From Marinobacter zhejiangensis (GTDB taxonomy: Bacteria > Pseudomonadota > Gammaproteobacteria > Pseudomonadales > Oleiphilaceae), in contig NZ_FOUE01000001.1 in NCBI RefSeq assembly GCF_900114775.1, positions 1,116,001 through 1,180,000 of the forward strand: a stretch of 64,000 bases of DNA, read 5' to 3'. Both the position numbers and the translations under genes were made by a program. Under the pieces are notes generated by a model. It was not told where the DNA came from. It made no database searches and was given only the letters and a program-made list of their open reading frames with translations. Positions 34,315 to 44,376 of this stretch are shown here, one piece after another (within the stretch, counting starts at the first letter, position 1; the number at the start of each line of letters is the position of its first letter).

Positions 34315-35031
34315 ATGACAGACCGGCAAGACTCGTCGGATCAATCCCCAGTAACTACCCGGCGGGGTATCCGCAGTTTCGTCTTGCGCCAGGGGCGTAT
34401 GACGGTGGGTCAGAAAAATGCCTATGACCGGAATTGGGCAAAATTCGGGCTGACCCGCGAGCAGGGGATGATTGATCCTGCGGCGGTGTTCGGTCGGGAG
34501 GCACCGTTGAACCTGGAGATCGGGTTTGGCATGGGGCGGTCGCTGGTGGAAATGGCCGCGGCAGCGCCAGAGCAGGACTTTATCGGCGTAGAAGTGCATT
34601 TGCCGGGCGTCGGCGCTTTGCTCAAAGAAGTTGAAGAGCGTGGGCTGGAGAACATCCGGGTTTACAGCATTGATGCCAACGATGTCATCGACTTGTGCTT
34701 GCCGGAAGGCTGCCTGGATCGGGTGATGGTGTTTTTCCCCGACCCCTGGCACAAGAAGCGCCATCACAAACGCCGTCTGATCCAGCCTGAGTTCATTCAG
34801 CGGATTCGGCGTAAGCTCAGGGTCGGTGGTATCTGCCACCTGGCGACAGACTGGGAGAACTACGCCGAGCACATGATGGAGGTGATGGCGGTGGCAGAAG
34901 GATTCGCCAATACCCAAGCGGGCACGGAGTTCGCGCCGCGTCCGGAGCACCGGCCCATCACCAAGTTTGAACAGCGCGGTGAGCGTCTTGGGCATGGTGT
35001 CTGGGACCTGCTGTTCAAGCGCGTCGACTGA
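34315..35031 (+). CDS. trmB: tRNA (guanine-N7)-methyltransferase
   Basis: A 238-residue Rossmann methyltransferase that makes m7G46 in tRNA. SAM motif [10 protein letters not shown], and the TrmB signature [18 protein letters not shown] near the middle. ATG 34315 follows TTGAGGA. It converges on the membrane protein gene at 35068. Confidence 0.95.
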   Translation: MTDRQDSSDQSPVTTRRGIRSFVLRQGRMTVGQKNAYDRNWAKFGLTREQGMIDPAAVFGREAPLNLEIGFGMGRSLVEMAAAAPEQDFIGVEVHLPGVGALLKEVEERGLENIRVYSIDANDVIDLCLPEGCLDRVMVFFPDPWHKKRHHKRRLIQPEFIQRIRRKLRVGGICHLATDWENYAEHMMEVMAVAEGFANTQAGTEFAPRPEHRPITKFEQRGERLGHGVWDLLFKRVD

Positions 35032-35067
35032 GCTTCAGTTGTTCAGCGCCTGGCCCCGTATAGGTAG

Positions 35068-35598
35068 TTAGGGGTGAAGGGGGTGCCGACGTTCCGCACG
35101 GATGACCAGCAGGCCGGCGGCACCCAGAATCAGGCAGGTAAACTTCACCAGCGCACAGACCGAGGCCCCGATACTAATGGCATCGGTCGGGTCGGTCAGG
35201 TTGTTCAATAGCAGCACGTTCTCACTGATGTCACTGAGCCCCGCACCAATGAAGGCCCCGCGAATCCAAAGCCCAATTTTTTGCTCCCTTACGCCGGGTC
35301 GGTCGGCCAGCAGGAAGTTGGTTAGCAGCAACAACGTCACCACAAAGGTCACGATAAACAGGAAGTCCAGCCAAATCGAGGTCTGAGCCCACAGCAGGCC
35401 ATCTTCCCCCCAGCTGGCAAGTATGGCCAGGGTGCGCTCAGCTTCGGCCGCCAGTTGCAGGCTGACAATGCCCTTCGGGGCGGCCTCCGTGGTCAGCGCC
35501 TGATTAATGCCAAACAGTGCCAGGAACAAGGCAAGCGTTGCCAACGCGCCCAGCTTCAATGGACGTGGCAGGGGTGGCAGTGTGCGTTCGTGTTTCAA
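35068..35598 (-). CDS. Four-helix inner-membrane protein, unknown
   Basis: A 176-residue protein with four predicted hydrophobic helices (about 13-33, 74-94, 108-125 and 145-165). I do not recognise a functional family. The likely start is TTG 35598, which overlaps the hemW stop (TTGA) and has GGAG 7-8 bases upstream; the same frame stays open antisense-like through hemW but has no coding character there. Being the last gene of the hemW-rdgB-met cluster on this strand, it is probably translated by coupling to hemW. Confidence 0.65.
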   Translation of the reverse strand: MKHERTLPPLPRPLKLGALATLALFLALFGINQALTTEAAPKGIVSLQLAAEAERTLAILASWGEDGLLWAQTSIWLDFLFIVTFVVTLLLLTNFLLADRPGVREQKIGLWIRGAFIGAGLSDISENVLLLNNLTDPTDAISIGASVCALVKFTCLILGAAGLLVIRAERRHPLHP

Positions 35599-36752
35599 AG
35601 AAAGCGCTCCAGCAGGCTGTTCAGATAGCGTTGCCCCAGTTCTGTGGTTTGCAGGCGGTCGGCGGTAATCAGCCCCTCCTCTCGCAACTGCCCCAGTAAT
35701 ACCGCAATCGTCGCTAGCGGTAAACCTGTACGCTGACTGAACAGTTCTTCCGCCACCCCTTCCCGCAAGCGCAGGGCATTCATCATGAACTCCAGTGGCC
35801 GTTCGTCTGGCTCCAGGGTCTCGCTGCCTGCAGTTCGGCTGCCGATGCGGCCAAGGTAGGCTTCGGGTTGCCGGGTTTTCCAGTACCGCCGAATGCTCCC
35901 GTCGGCCCCGGTCAGTTTGCCGTGGGCGCCAGCGCCGAGGGCCAGGTAGTCGCCGAACGTCCAGTAATTCAGGTTGTGGCGCGACGCCCGCCCGGGGAGG
36001 CTCCAGGCTGAAACCTCGTAGTCGCTGAAGCCCTCTTGGCGAAGCCTGTCCGCGCCGGCCAGGTAGATTTGCCACAAATGATCATCATCGGGTAAGTCCG
36101 GGGGACGGCTGTAGAACTCGGTGTTTGGCTCCAGGGTGAGCTGATACCAGGACAGGTGGGGAGGTTGCCAGCTCATGGCCGCTTCCAGGTCAGCAACGGC
36201 CTCCTCAGGGGTTTGCCCCGGCAGGCCGTGCATAAGGTCCAGGTTGAAGTTATCGAACCCTGCCTTTCGGGCGGCTTCTATGGCGGTGTGAGCGGCACGG
36301 TCGTCGTGAATGCGGCCCAGAGCCTTGAGCTGGGCTGGGTTAAAGCTCTGGATGCCGAGGGACAGGCGGTTGATCCCGGCTTGCCGAAAGCCCTGAAAAC
36401 GTGCCTGGTCCACGGTGCCCGGGTTGGCTTCCAGAGTGATTTCGGCGGAGGGGCTGAAAGTCAGGTGCCCGGCGAGGGTGGTGAACAGGCGATGGTAGAA
36501 GTCCGGCGACATCAACGAGGGCGTGCCGCCGCCGATAAACACCGTCTGGATCTCACGGTTTCCGGCCAGTTCCAGGTCTGCTTTTAGGTCTTCCTGGATG
36601 GCGGCCAGGTAACGCTCCTCCGGCGGGGCGTCGTTCTTGAGCGCGTGGGAATTGAAGTCGCAGTAGGGGCATTTGCGAACGCACCAGGGCACGTGCAGGT
36701 AAAGACTCAGCGGCACCTGCTCTGGTGACAGCCCCGGGGAAGACGTGTTCAT
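35595..36752 (-). CDS. hemW: Radical SAM protein HemW
   Basis: A 385-residue HemN-like radical SAM protein. The iron-sulphur cysteines are in [10 protein letters not shown] (CxxxCxxC) near residue 22-29, followed by G-G-G-T-P-S. HemW is regarded as a haem chaperone; it lacks the extra features of the HemN oxidase. It overlaps rdgB by four bases (ATGA at 36749-36752), in the same order as in Pseudomonas. Its own stop overlaps the following TTG start. Confidence 0.93.
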   Translation of the reverse strand: MNTSSPGLSPEQVPLSLYLHVPWCVRKCPYCDFNSHALKNDAPPEERYLAAIQEDLKADLELAGNREIQTVFIGGGTPSLMSPDFYHRLFTTLAGHLTFSPSAEITLEANPGTVDQARFQGFRQAGINRLSLGIQSFNPAQLKALGRIHDDRAAHTAIEAARKAGFDNFNLDLMHGLPGQTPEEAVADLEAAMSWQPPHLSWYQLTLEPNTEFYSRPPDLPDDDHLWQIYLAGADRLRQEGFSDYEVSAWSLPGRASRHNLNYWTFGDYLALGAGAHGKLTGADGSIRRYWKTRQPEAYLGRIGSRTAGSETLEPDERPLEFMMNALRLREGVAEELFSQRTGLPLATIAVLLGQLREEGLITADRLQTTELGQRYLNSLLERFL

Positions 36753-37366
36753 GGGGCTGAAGCGTTACTGCCGAGTTGGGCAACCAGCAGTTTCAGGGCC
36801 TGACCCCGATGGCTGATGCGCCCTTTGTCGGCGCGTGACAGTTCGGCGGCGCTGCACTGAAGTTCGTCCACCCAGAAAACAGGGTCGTAGCCGAAGCCCC
36901 CGTCGCCCCTGGGGGCCGGCAGAATACGTCCGGACCAGCGGCCATGGCAGATGATCGGGGTTGGATCGTCGGCGTGGCGGAGGTACACCAGGACGCAATG
37001 GAACTGAGCAGTACGAGCTTCGTCAGGCGTGCCTTCCAGTGCCGCCAGCAGCGCCTGGATGTTGTCACTGTCGCTGGCATCGGGGCCTGCGTAGCGGGCC
37101 GAACGCACGCCCGGCATACCGCCGAGGGCGTCCACCGCCAGCCCGGAGTCGTCCGCCAGCGCTGGCAGACCAGTGGCCCGGGCAGCGTGGCGGGCTTTGA
37201 GAATGGCGTTTTCAACAAAGGTGACGGCGGGTTCTTCCGTCTCATCGACGCCAAGCTCCCGCTGGGCCGTGGGCTTGAGCCCCAACGGTGCCAGCAGTTC
37301 GGTCAGTTCGGCGATTTTACCCGCATTGTTACTGGCGATAACCAGCGGCTGCGCTGTGGTGCTCAT
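36749..37366 (-). CDS. rdgB: XTP/dITP diphosphatase RdgB
   Basis: A 205-residue Ham1-family pyrophosphatase that removes dITP, XTP and ITP from the nucleotide pool. Motifs: A-S-N-N-A-G-K near the start, [13 protein letters not shown] with the acidic metal ligands, and G-V-R-S-A-R-Y-A-G. The gene overlaps hemW and lies 7 bp after the DUF4426 gene, as part of one long minus-strand operon. Confidence 0.94.
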   Translation of the reverse strand: MSTTAQPLVIASNNAGKIAELTELLAPLGLKPTAQRELGVDETEEPAVTFVENAILKARHAARATGLPALADDSGLAVDALGGMPGVRSARYAGPDASDSDNIQALLAALEGTPDEARTAQFHCVLVYLRHADDPTPIICHGRWSGRILPAPRGDGGFGYDPVFWVDELQCSAAELSRADKGRISHRGQALKLLVAQLGSNASAP

Positions 37367-37373
37367 GGTCTAC

Positions 37374-37829
37374 TCAGTCTTCGTTATACAGGGTATGGGC
37401 AAAGCGAATCGGCAGATCGCTGGGGTGTCCGGTAGGACGGGCCGTCACCTTGAACGTCAGCAGCTCGCCGGAGCGGTACTGGAACTCGGAGATAAAATAC
37501 ACGGCCTGGCCTTCTTGTATACGACGGAACGCCAGGAAACGGCTTTGCTGGATGTCGTTAAGTACCTGGCCTTCGACCTGGCCACTCACGGTCTCAAGGC
37601 CGCCCAGCTCATTCTGTCGCATGATGCTGACGTTGAGGATGCCGATGGCATTGCTGCGGTTCAGGTTGTTCTCAGCAGCGACCTCCGGGGTCAGGAAGGT
37701 GCTGGGAAACACGCTGTAGTGAACTTCGTACTCCCCGAAGTCGACGCTCTCAGCGAGGCTCTGGGTCGCTGTCAGGCTCAGCCAGAACAGGATCAACAGG
37801 TTCAAAATAGTGCGTGGGAACGTAGTCAT
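37374..37829 (-). CDS. Periplasmic DUF4426 protein
   Basis: A 151-residue exported protein: signal peptide with L-N-L-L-I-L-F-W-L-S-L and cleavage after S-L-A. The mature part matches DUF4426 (F-G-E-Y-E-V-H-Y-S-V-F-P-S-T-F-L), a family regularly found between metW and rdgB in Pseudomonas-like genomes. It starts 2 bp after the metW stop, with the ATG 37829 fixed by the signal peptide. No function is established. Confidence 0.88.
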   Translation of the reverse strand: MTTFPRTILNLLILFWLSLTATQSLAESVDFGEYEVHYSVFPSTFLTPEVAAENNLNRSNAIGILNVSIMRQNELGGLETVSGQVEGQVLNDIQQSRFLAFRRIQEGQAVYFISEFQYRSGELLTFKVTARPTGHPSDLPIRFAHTLYNED

Positions 37830-37831
37830 GA

Positions 37832-38434
37832 TCAGTCCTCCTTCCGGGTGATGCGATAAATCGCGATCTGCCCGAGCATATTGGGCCAAAGGCGGCTTAA
37901 CCAGCGGTCCCGGTGCTGGCCATCCACCACCGTTCGGTTTTTGATCTGGAAATTCTTCCGATGGCAAAGGGCCTCGAAATCCTTAAAGGTGCACAGGTGG
38001 ATGTTGGGGGTGTTATACCACCGGTACGGCAGGGTTTCCGACTCCGGCATTCTGCCGCGGCGCATCAAATACCAGCGTAGTCGCCAATAGGCGAAATTGG
38101 GAAATGTAACGATGCCTTCCCGGCCCAGGCGCAGCATCTCATCGAGCACTTTGTCCGGTCGACGAACCGCCTGCAGTGCCTGGGTCATCAGCACGACATC
38201 AAAACTCTGGTCGTCAAAGTTCTGCAGCCCCTGGGTGTCCAGGTTCTGCTCGATCACCGCGACGCCCCGCTCCATACAGGTGGTGATGTGGTCAGGGTTG
38301 ATCTCCAGGCCAAAGCCGCTAGCCTGCTTCTCCCGTTGCAGGTGGTCGAGCAGGGTGCCGTCACCGCAGCCCAGGTCGAGAACATGGCTGCCGGGGTTGA
38401 TCCATTGCTCGATGATTTCCAGATCGGGTCTCAT
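37832..38434 (-). CDS. metW: Methionine biosynthesis protein MetW
   Basis: A 200-residue class I methyltransferase-fold protein. The SAM-type loop [10 protein letters not shown] is near residue 20. The ATG overlaps the metX stop (ATGA), so translation is coupled. In pseudomonads MetW is needed with MetX for full homoserine succinyltransferase activity; no methyl acceptor is known. Confidence 0.94.
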   Translation of the reverse strand: MRPDLEIIEQWINPGSHVLDLGCGDGTLLDHLQREKQASGFGLEINPDHITTCMERGVAVIEQNLDTQGLQNFDDQSFDVVLMTQALQAVRRPDKVLDEMLRLGREGIVTFPNFAYWRLRWYLMRRGRMPESETLPYRWYNTPNIHLCTFKDFEALCHRKNFQIKNRTVVDGQHRDRWLSRLWPNMLGQIAIYRITRKED

Positions 38435-39579
38435 GCACCCACCTCCCTTGCAACCCGCCCCATATAGGCATTGAAAATGTCGGTGTACCGTGGCGTCGGG
38501 ATCAGGAAGGCATCGTGTCCCCAGGGTGCGTCGATTTCGGCGTAGCTGACCTTGCGGCGGGCGGCAATCATGGCCTTGACCAGTTCTTCGGAACGGGCAG
38601 GGGAGAATCGCCAGTCGGTGCTGAATGACAGCACCAGGAACTCGCAACGTGCCTGGGCCATGGCGGCGGCCAGGTTGTTGTCGAAGTCATAGGCCGGATC
38701 GAAATAATCGAGGGCGCGGGTCATCAGCAAGTAAGTATTGGCGTCGAACGATTCAGAAAACCGCTCGCCCTGATAGCGCAGGTAGCTTTCCACCTGGAAC
38801 TCGGCGTCGTAGCCAAATTTGTAGGCCTGGTCCCGCAGTTCGCGACCAAACTTTTCGCCCATCGACGCATCAGACAGGTAAGTGATGTGGCCGACCATGC
38901 GAGCCAGCATCAAGCCGTGGCGGGGCAAGGTGTTTACGTCGTAGTAGCGCCCGCCATGGAATTCCGGGTCCGCAGTGATCGCCTTGCGGGCCACTTCGTT
39001 GAAGGCGATGTTCTGCGCAGTCAGGCGTGGCGTTGAGGCGATGATCAGCGCGTGGCGAAGCCGGTCGGGGTAGCTCAGGCTCCATTGCAGGGCCTGCATG
39101 CCTCCGAGGGAGCCGCCAACCACGGCAGCCCAGCACTGGATGCCCAGGCGGTCTGCCAGCAGCGCCTGGCTATGGACCCAGTCCTGTACCGTTACAACGG
39201 GAAAATCCGGACCATAGGCCTTGCCCGTGTGCGGGTTGGTGGAGTTGGGGCCGGTGCTGCCGTTGCAGCCGCCCAGGTTATTGAGGCTGACAACGAAGAA
39301 TCGCCGCGTGTCGATGGGCTTTCCGGGCCCGATGCAGCTGTCCCACCAGCCTGGTTTGCGGTCGTCCATGCTGTGGTAGCCCGCCGCGTGGTGGTGTCCA
39401 CTGAGTGCGTGGCAGATCAGCACGGCATTGCTGGCGTCGGCATTCAGCGTGCCATAGGTTTCGATCACCAGATCATAGCTGTCCAGGGTCTGTCCGCAGG
39501 CCAGGGTGAGTGGTGTATCGAAGTGCAGGGTCTGCGGGGTGACGATCCCGACAGAATCCGGTGGCAGGGAATCGGGCAT
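38431..39579 (-). CDS. metX: Homoserine O-acyltransferase MetX (probably succinyltransferase)
   Basis: A 382-residue alpha/beta-hydrolase-fold enzyme that activates homoserine for methionine synthesis. The H-A-L-S-G-H-H segment, [13 protein letters not shown], the nucleophile G-G-S-L-G-G-M-Q and the C-terminal W-G-H-D-A-F-L are visible. MetX enzymes paired with metW in gammaproteobacteria use succinyl-CoA rather than acetyl-CoA; the acyl donor here is inferred from that. It overlaps metW. The 163-bp leader contains a 9-bp inverted repeat (39690-39720). Confidence 0.93.
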   Translation of the reverse strand: MPDSLPPDSVGIVTPQTLHFDTPLTLACGQTLDSYDLVIETYGTLNADASNAVLICHALSGHHHAAGYHSMDDRKPGWWDSCIGPGKPIDTRRFFVVSLNNLGGCNGSTGPNSTNPHTGKAYGPDFPVVTVQDWVHSQALLADRLGIQCWAAVVGGSLGGMQALQWSLSYPDRLRHALIIASTPRLTAQNIAFNEVARKAITADPEFHGGRYYDVNTLPRHGLMLARMVGHITYLSDASMGEKFGRELRDQAYKFGYDAEFQVESYLRYQGERFSESFDANTYLLMTRALDYFDPAYDFDNNLAAAMAQARCEFLVLSFSTDWRFSPARSEELVKAMIAARRKVSYAEIDAPWGHDAFLIPTPRYTDIFNAYMGRVAREVGA

Positions 39580-39689
39580 CGGCGCGATAGCTTCCTGGTT
39601 CAGTCCGTAAAACTCTAGGAGCGCATCTGGAGACCCCTAGCAGAAGGTGTCTGGCGACCGGACCATGCAGGACGGTTGGACGGTAGCCA

Positions 39690-39720
39690 GCCATGCAGTT
39701 TAAAGGCCGCCCTGCATGGC
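39690..39720. repeat. 9-bp inverted repeat between dynamin-like gene and metX
   Basis: GCCATGCAG (39690-39698) pairs exactly with CTGCATGGC (39712-39720) around a 13-base loop; a partial third copy, CCATGCAGG, lies at 39663. There is no T-run on either strand. It could be a metX leader hairpin, an operator or a 3'-end hairpin of the upstream gene. Confidence 0.45.
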
Positions 39721-39742
39721 TGCAACCGCAAGCTGTGGTGGC

Positions 39743-41707
39743 TCAGGCAATCCCTGAAATGTTGACCACTTTCTGCTGGATCAGTGTCGGGGCTGGTTTG
39801 CGAATCTGCTTTTGCATGGTTTCAGCCAGCTCCAGCTGTTTGCGTAGATCGGCGATGCTGGCGTCGAGACGAGTGCGCTCGGCCTTGCTGTCGCGGTCGG
39901 TGCGGACCATGTCCTTGAGCCGGCGAATCTGGTGCTCCAGCAACTGCTTCTGCTCCATGGAGTACTGCATGATTGGCAGCAGCGCCTCTCCGGGCCAGCG
40001 TTCGACGTCCTGACGTACCCGCTCGTGCAGGGTGCGGGCCTCACTGACCATCACGTTGAAGAAGCGACGGATCAACAGGCTCTGCTCGGTAAGCAGGTTC
40101 TTGGGGTTCAGGCGGAACCGGTTGGCTTTCTTGCGAAGCTCCCGGATGGCGATGACATGGCGCCCTGCGCGCAGGGGAATCGGCTCCAGGTGGCGGGCAC
40201 GGGTGTCTTCGTTATAGCGCCGGTAGATGGCGCCCACCATTTTCTCTGCAAGCTGACCCTCGCTGAGCAGGTTGCTCAGGTCGATTTCAACCGACTCGAA
40301 GAACTGGTCCATGCCCCGGCTCATACCGGCGGTTGTCCAGCTCTTGGTCAGTTGTTCGCGGGTTTTGGCGACATGCTGTTCAAAGCGGGCTTCGCTCACC
40401 AGCTGGTTCAGCGCATCGCCTTGGGATTGCATCAGGCGGCGGCTGGAGCGGAGGGTGATCAGTTTCTTGTAGTAGAAATCGTAATCCTGTTGCGCACGAT
40501 CGGCGAGCCGTCGCAACGCGTCTTTGTCGATATGAGTGTCCGAACAGACGCTCAGCTCCTCTTCCAGCACCTGCAGGCGGTGCTGCATGGCTGCCTGGCT
40601 GTTCTGCAGCATGCCGAGCAGGTCGTTGATCAGGTTCTGGGTGATCAGCTGCTCTTTGTGGATGAGGATGCGGTCGATGATCAGCCGCTCAAGGTTGGGA
40701 AGGTTGCTGCGCTCGTAGAGGGCACGATCGTCGCGCACCTGGGCCAACAAACCCTGTTTGGCCGAGACCGGAATCACGTCGGACTGACGGATGTTCAGGT
40801 GATCCGCGGTGTATTGGCGGATGCGGTCAATGGAATCCTGAGTCTGAGCTTCACCCTGGAGGTCGTCCCAGAGCACATCAATCTTGTTAAGGACGGCAAA
40901 CCGGCCGGCACGGTGATCGGAGTGCTCGGTGTCGATGTGCTCTTTCCAGATCGTCATGTCGCTGGCGGTAACGCCGGAGTCTGCGCTGAGCAGGAAAATG
41001 ACCGCATGGGCCTTCGGCAACATGCTGATGGTCAGCTCGGGCTCGGAACCCAGGGCATTCAGGCCCGGGGTGTCGAGAATACGCAGACCGCGCTCGAACA
41101 TCGGGTGACGAATGCTGATCTGGGCGTTGCGCCAGGCCGGAACCAGAACCTGGCCGGGGTTATTCCGATCGGGTTCCAGCATCTGCTCCTCAAACCCAAG
41201 TTGGCGGGCTTCGTTGGGGCTGACGCTCTTGACCTTGGCCACCTCGGCCAGCACTTCCCGCATGACGTCCGGGTCGCTTTCGTCGAGCTCATGACGGACC
41301 CATTGCTGGGGTTGCTTGCGAAGCTGGTGGAGTGAGATGTCGCCGCTGCGGGTCTCGATAGGCAGCAGCATCAGATAGTTTCTGTTCTCGGCGCGATCAA
41401 AGAAAAGCTCGGTCGGGCACATGGTGGTTCGGCCAGCCTGTGACGGCAGCATGCGCTGGCCATAGTCCGAGAAGAACAGGGCGTTGATCAGTTCGGTCTT
41501 GCCACGGGAATACTCGCCGACAAAGGCAATGGTGAGCTCATCTTCAATCAGCAGTTCCAGGCCATGACGAATGCGGTTGCTGATGTCATCGGAAAACAGG
41601 TCGTTATCCTGAAGCCACAGGCGATAACGGCTGATCTGGCGGATCAGCTCCTTTTTCCAGGAGTGGTAGGCTTCTACCTGCTGAGACAAGCTGCCGAGAT
41701 TGCTCAT
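39743..41707 (-). CDS. Dynamin-like large GTPase
   Basis: A 654-residue protein. G-domain motifs are clear: P-loop G-E-Y-S-R-G-K-T (G64-T71), D-T-P-G, and N-K-I-D. Residues ~340-654 are long helices with an arginine- and glutamate-rich coiled-coil character (stalk/assembly region), including a final coil (L-R-K-Q-L-E-L-A-E-T). No transmembrane helix is obvious, so membrane contact would be peripheral. Bacterial dynamin-like proteins fuse or stabilise membranes; the role of this one is unknown. It lies between metX and yggT, a place where related genomes run metX-yggT directly. Confidence 0.85.
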   Translation of the reverse strand: MSNLGSLSQQVEAYHSWKKELIRQISRYRLWLQDNDLFSDDISNRIRHGLELLIEDELTIAFVGEYSRGKTELINALFFSDYGQRMLPSQAGRTTMCPTELFFDRAENRNYLMLLPIETRSGDISLHQLRKQPQQWVRHELDESDPDVMREVLAEVAKVKSVSPNEARQLGFEEQMLEPDRNNPGQVLVPAWRNAQISIRHPMFERGLRILDTPGLNALGSEPELTISMLPKAHAVIFLLSADSGVTASDMTIWKEHIDTEHSDHRAGRFAVLNKIDVLWDDLQGEAQTQDSIDRIRQYTADHLNIRQSDVIPVSAKQGLLAQVRDDRALYERSNLPNLERLIIDRILIHKEQLITQNLINDLLGMLQNSQAAMQHRLQVLEEELSVCSDTHIDKDALRRLADRAQQDYDFYYKKLITLRSSRRLMQSQGDALNQLVSEARFEQHVAKTREQLTKSWTTAGMSRGMDQFFESVEIDLSNLLSEGQLAEKMVGAIYRRYNEDTRARHLEPIPLRAGRHVIAIRELRKKANRFRLNPKNLLTEQSLLIRRFFNVMVSEARTLHERVRQDVERWPGEALLPIMQYSMEQKQLLEHQIRRLKDMVRTDRDSKAERTRLDASIADLRKQLELAETMQKQIRKPAPTLIQQKVVNISGIA

Positions 41708-41932
41708 GACACGGACCTTCGCAGATTAATCGAGTGTGAAGGAAATATTACGTGCATTGGCCAGTTTGTGCCCCCCGGTTCCCTGGCGCTATGGGTGGGA
41801 AAAACCGGGGAGAGGTCAATGCTATTCCTTGTTTATTGTATTTGTAGTTTATTAATCAACGGCTTGCTTTTCGTTTGTATCAGTGTGTCATCGTGTTTAG
41901 GTTTGTTACCGGGTGTACTTTTGAGAACTGGT

Positions 41933-42517
41933 TTACAAGCCTACGCCGATGCCGCCGAGTCCTGCCGCCAGGGCCATGCGCTGCACCACCTCGGTCAATA
42001 CGCTGAGGAGCAGGAAGACCACGATGGGAGACAGATCCAGGCCGCCAATGGGCGGTATCAGGTTGCGGATTGGTCGCATCACTGGTTCTGTAATCTGGGC
42101 TACCAGCTGGATGGCCGGGTGGTGGCTCTGGGGTGCGATCCAGCTGACGACGACGATGGCAACCACCGACCAGAAATAGATCTTGATGATCAGCCCGAGG
42201 ACTGTCAGGGCCGACCAGGTCAGCAGGGTGACTGGGTTAACGTTGGGCAGTCCGCCGTTGAGGGTGATCAGGATGAGGATGTAGGTCAGGGTCTGGATCA
42301 GTACCGCCAGGACGAGAGAAGCGCCATCAATGCCACCCCAGCCGGGAATCAGCCGGCGTAGCGGGCGAAGGAGCGGATTGGTGATCTTGACCACGAACTG
42401 GGAGATGGGGTTGTAAAAGTCTGCCCGCGCCAGTTGCAGCAGGAAGCGCAGTAACACGACCGTCAGGTAAAAGGTCGAGGCGACTTGCAAAACGGTGATC
42501 AGGGTGTACGCCAGCAT
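41933..42517 (-). CDS. YggT family integral membrane protein
   Basis: A 194-residue protein with two copies of the YGGT repeat, each a pair of hydrophobic helices with a conserved N-P/P-x-R element (N-P-L-L-R-P-L-R-R-L-I-P-G and E-P-V-M-R-P-I-R-N-L-I-P). The family sits beside proC and yggS in most proteobacteria; E. coli YggT affects osmotic tolerance, but no molecular role is settled. Start ATG 42517. It follows proC by 76 bp on the same strand. The 225 bp behind it, up to the dynamin-like start, are AT-rich and hold no visible gene. Confidence 0.9.
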   Translation of the reverse strand: MLAYTLITVLQVASTFYLTVVLLRFLLQLARADFYNPISQFVVKITNPLLRPLRRLIPGWGGIDGASLVLAVLIQTLTYILILITLNGGLPNVNPVTLLTWSALTVLGLIIKIYFWSVVAIVVVSWIAPQSHHPAIQLVAQITEPVMRPIRNLIPPIGGLDLSPIVVFLLLSVLTEVVQRMALAAGLGGIGVGL

Positions 42518-42593
42518 GCAGCAGTGTCTCCGTTAAAAATAGCGATACCTGAGTTATGAGGCCGCGGGGCTGCCATGCAACCCCGGAGCGTGG

Positions 42594-43427
42594 TCAGTCC
42601 TTGCCAGCCAGCTCTCTGGCCATCTCTTCCGAGCGACGATAGGCCGCTTGCAGCGCTTGATCAACCAGCTCCCGCAAACCGCCGGACTCAAAGGTATTGA
42701 TGGCCTGCTCGGTGGTGCCGCCCGGGGACATGACGTTGCGCTTGAGCTGGGCGGGGTCGTGCTCACTGCGGGCCGCCATTTCAGCGGCACCGGCCATGGT
42801 CTGGATGGCCAGCTCGCGGGCGGTCTCTGCGGGCATTCCGGCTTTGGCGGCGGCGCTTTCCAGTGCCTCCAGCATCAGGAAGAAATAGGCGGGGCCACTT
42901 CCTGACAGTGCGGTGACTGCGTGAAGGCTGGCCTCGTCATCGACCCAGAGTGCGGAGCCGATGCTGCTGAAAATCGATGCCACGGTTTCTTTCTGGGCAT
43001 CGCTGACATCGTCGTTGGCGTAAAGTCCGGCGGCCCCTTTACCCACCAGGGATGGAGTATTGGGCATGACCCGAATCAGCGGGAGGCCACCACCCAGCCA
43101 TTCATCAAGGGTGCCGGCTTCGAGGCCAGCGGCAATGGAAACCATCAACGGACGGGTGTTCTGGACAACCGGAGCAATATCCCGGCACACCGTTGCCATG
43201 ATCTGCGGCTTGACCGCCAGGATGATGATATCGCCCTGCTGGGCGCAGTAGCGGTTGTCGGTTGTTACGCTGATGTTGAACTGTTTGCGGAGAGCCTGCA
43301 GGTGGCTGTCCTCTGGCGCACTCGCCCAAATACGTCCGGCATCAAAGCCCGACGCAAGCATGCCGCCAATAATCGCGCTGGCCATATTGCCGGCGCCGAT
43401 GAAGGAGATGGTAGGTGAGGTGCTCAA
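42594..43427 (-). CDS. proC: Pyrroline-5-carboxylate reductase
   Basis: A 277-residue Rossmann enzyme that makes L-proline from pyrroline-5-carboxylate with NAD(P)H. The N-terminal F-I-G-A-G-N-M-A nucleotide loop and the C-terminal M-S-P-G-G-T-T-E-Q-A-I motif are diagnostic. The start is TTG at 43427, supported by GGAG 6 bases upstream. It is followed by yggT and preceded by yggS on the same strand. Confidence 0.95.
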   Translation of the reverse strand: MSTSPTISFIGAGNMASAIIGGMLASGFDAGRIWASAPEDSHLQALRKQFNISVTTDNRYCAQQGDIIILAVKPQIMATVCRDIAPVVQNTRPLMVSIAAGLEAGTLDEWLGGGLPLIRVMPNTPSLVGKGAAGLYANDDVSDAQKETVASIFSSIGSALWVDDEASLHAVTALSGSGPAYFFLMLEALESAAAKAGMPAETARELAIQTMAGAAEMAARSEHDPAQLKRNVMSPGGTTEQAINTFESGGLRELVDQALQAAYRRSEEMARELAGKD

Positions 43428-43490
43428 GGTGTGCTCCGGATAAGGGTCGAATCTGTCAGTTGTTGCCGATGATAGCAGGATATCGGGTGA

Positions 43491-44195
43491 TCAGCCTGTC
43501 TTGACGCGGGCACCAAACAACGCCGTGCCGACTCGCACCCAGGTGGCCCCTTCGGCAATGGCAGCTTCCAGGTCATCGGACATACCCATGGACAGGGTGT
43601 CGAGGGCAAGGTCAGGGGGGAGCTGTAGGTTAATCGCGTGGCGCAGGTCGGCCAGCCGCCGGAAACTTTGTCGGCGTTCCTCATCCGGTTGCTGAGGGTC
43701 AGGAATGGCCATCAGGCCCCGCAGGCGCAGGCTGGGCAGTTCGCTGATGGCCAGTGCCAGGGCAATGGCTTCCTCTGGCTGGCAGCCGGATTTGCTGGGC
43801 TCCTGGTCGATATTCACCTGCAGGCAAATGTTGAGTGGCGGCTGCCCGTCGGGGCGTTGGTCATTCAGGCGTTGGGCGACTTTGAGGCGATCGACGCTGT
43901 GCACCCAGGAAAAGTGTTCGGCAATCGCCCGGGTCTTATTGGACTGAATAGGGCCAATGAAATGCCACTCCAGCTCTGGGATATCCGTTAGTTGGCCGAT
44001 CTTGTCGAGGGCTTCCTGCAGGTAGTTCTCGCCAAAGGCCAGTTGGCCGGCCAGGGCGGCGGTGCTGATGTCATCCGCCGGCCGGGTTTTACTCACCGCC
44101 AGCAGTTTCACCGACCCGGCGTCGCGGCCGGCGTCGATTGTTGCTTTTTGTATGCGTCGGGTTACGCTCTCAATGTTGTCTGCTATGCTGCTCAT
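43491..44195 (-). CDS. yggS: YggS-type PLP homeostasis protein
   Basis: A 234-residue single-domain PLP-binding protein of the YBL036C/PLPBP family. The PLP lysine lies in L-L-A-V-S-K-T-R-P, and G-E-N-Y-L-Q-E, W-H-F-I-G-P-I-Q-S-N-K and S-M-G-M-S-D-D-L are conserved. It keeps free PLP low and affects amino acid pools. ATG 44195 is the first plausible start, though no clear ribosome binding site is seen; the frame stays open further upstream. It is divergent from pilT. Confidence 0.92.
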   Translation of the reverse strand: MSSIADNIESVTRRIQKATIDAGRDAGSVKLLAVSKTRPADDISTAALAGQLAFGENYLQEALDKIGQLTDIPELEWHFIGPIQSNKTRAIAEHFSWVHSVDRLKVAQRLNDQRPDGQPPLNICLQVNIDQEPSKSGCQPEEAIALALAISELPSLRLRGLMAIPDPQQPDEERRQSFRRLADLRHAINLQLPPDLALDTLSMGMSDDLEAAIAEGATWVRVGTALFGARVKTG

Positions 44196-44376
44196 AGTGT
44201 CAAAAACGCAAAGCGTGTCAATCTGTTGGGCATTGGACTGCACCGTCTGGTTCAGGTTGTGGTAAACACGTTACCCGCAGGCCCGGAAAATGCCAAGTGA
44301 CAAGGTATTCCCGTGATGCAGGCCGGCGGACATGCTGGTGACACCAGGATAAAAGAAAAGCCTCCCGAGGACTCCA

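Noticed and set aside
35599..36075. Upstream extension of the 35068-35598 membrane protein within hemW.
   Set aside because: The extension overlaps hemW in another frame and has low-complexity, arginine-rich sequence; the TTG overlapping the hemW stop has a better ribosome site.
39580..39742. A SAM-type riboswitch in the metX leader.
   Set aside because: I see only a simple inverted repeat and none of the conserved cores of SAM-I, SAM-II or SAM/SAH riboswitches.
44227..44242. TGG-N11-TGCA resembling a sigma-54 promoter upstream of pilT.
   Set aside because: Only the invariant GG and GC are right; the rest of the -24 element does not match, and pilT is not known to depend on RpoN.
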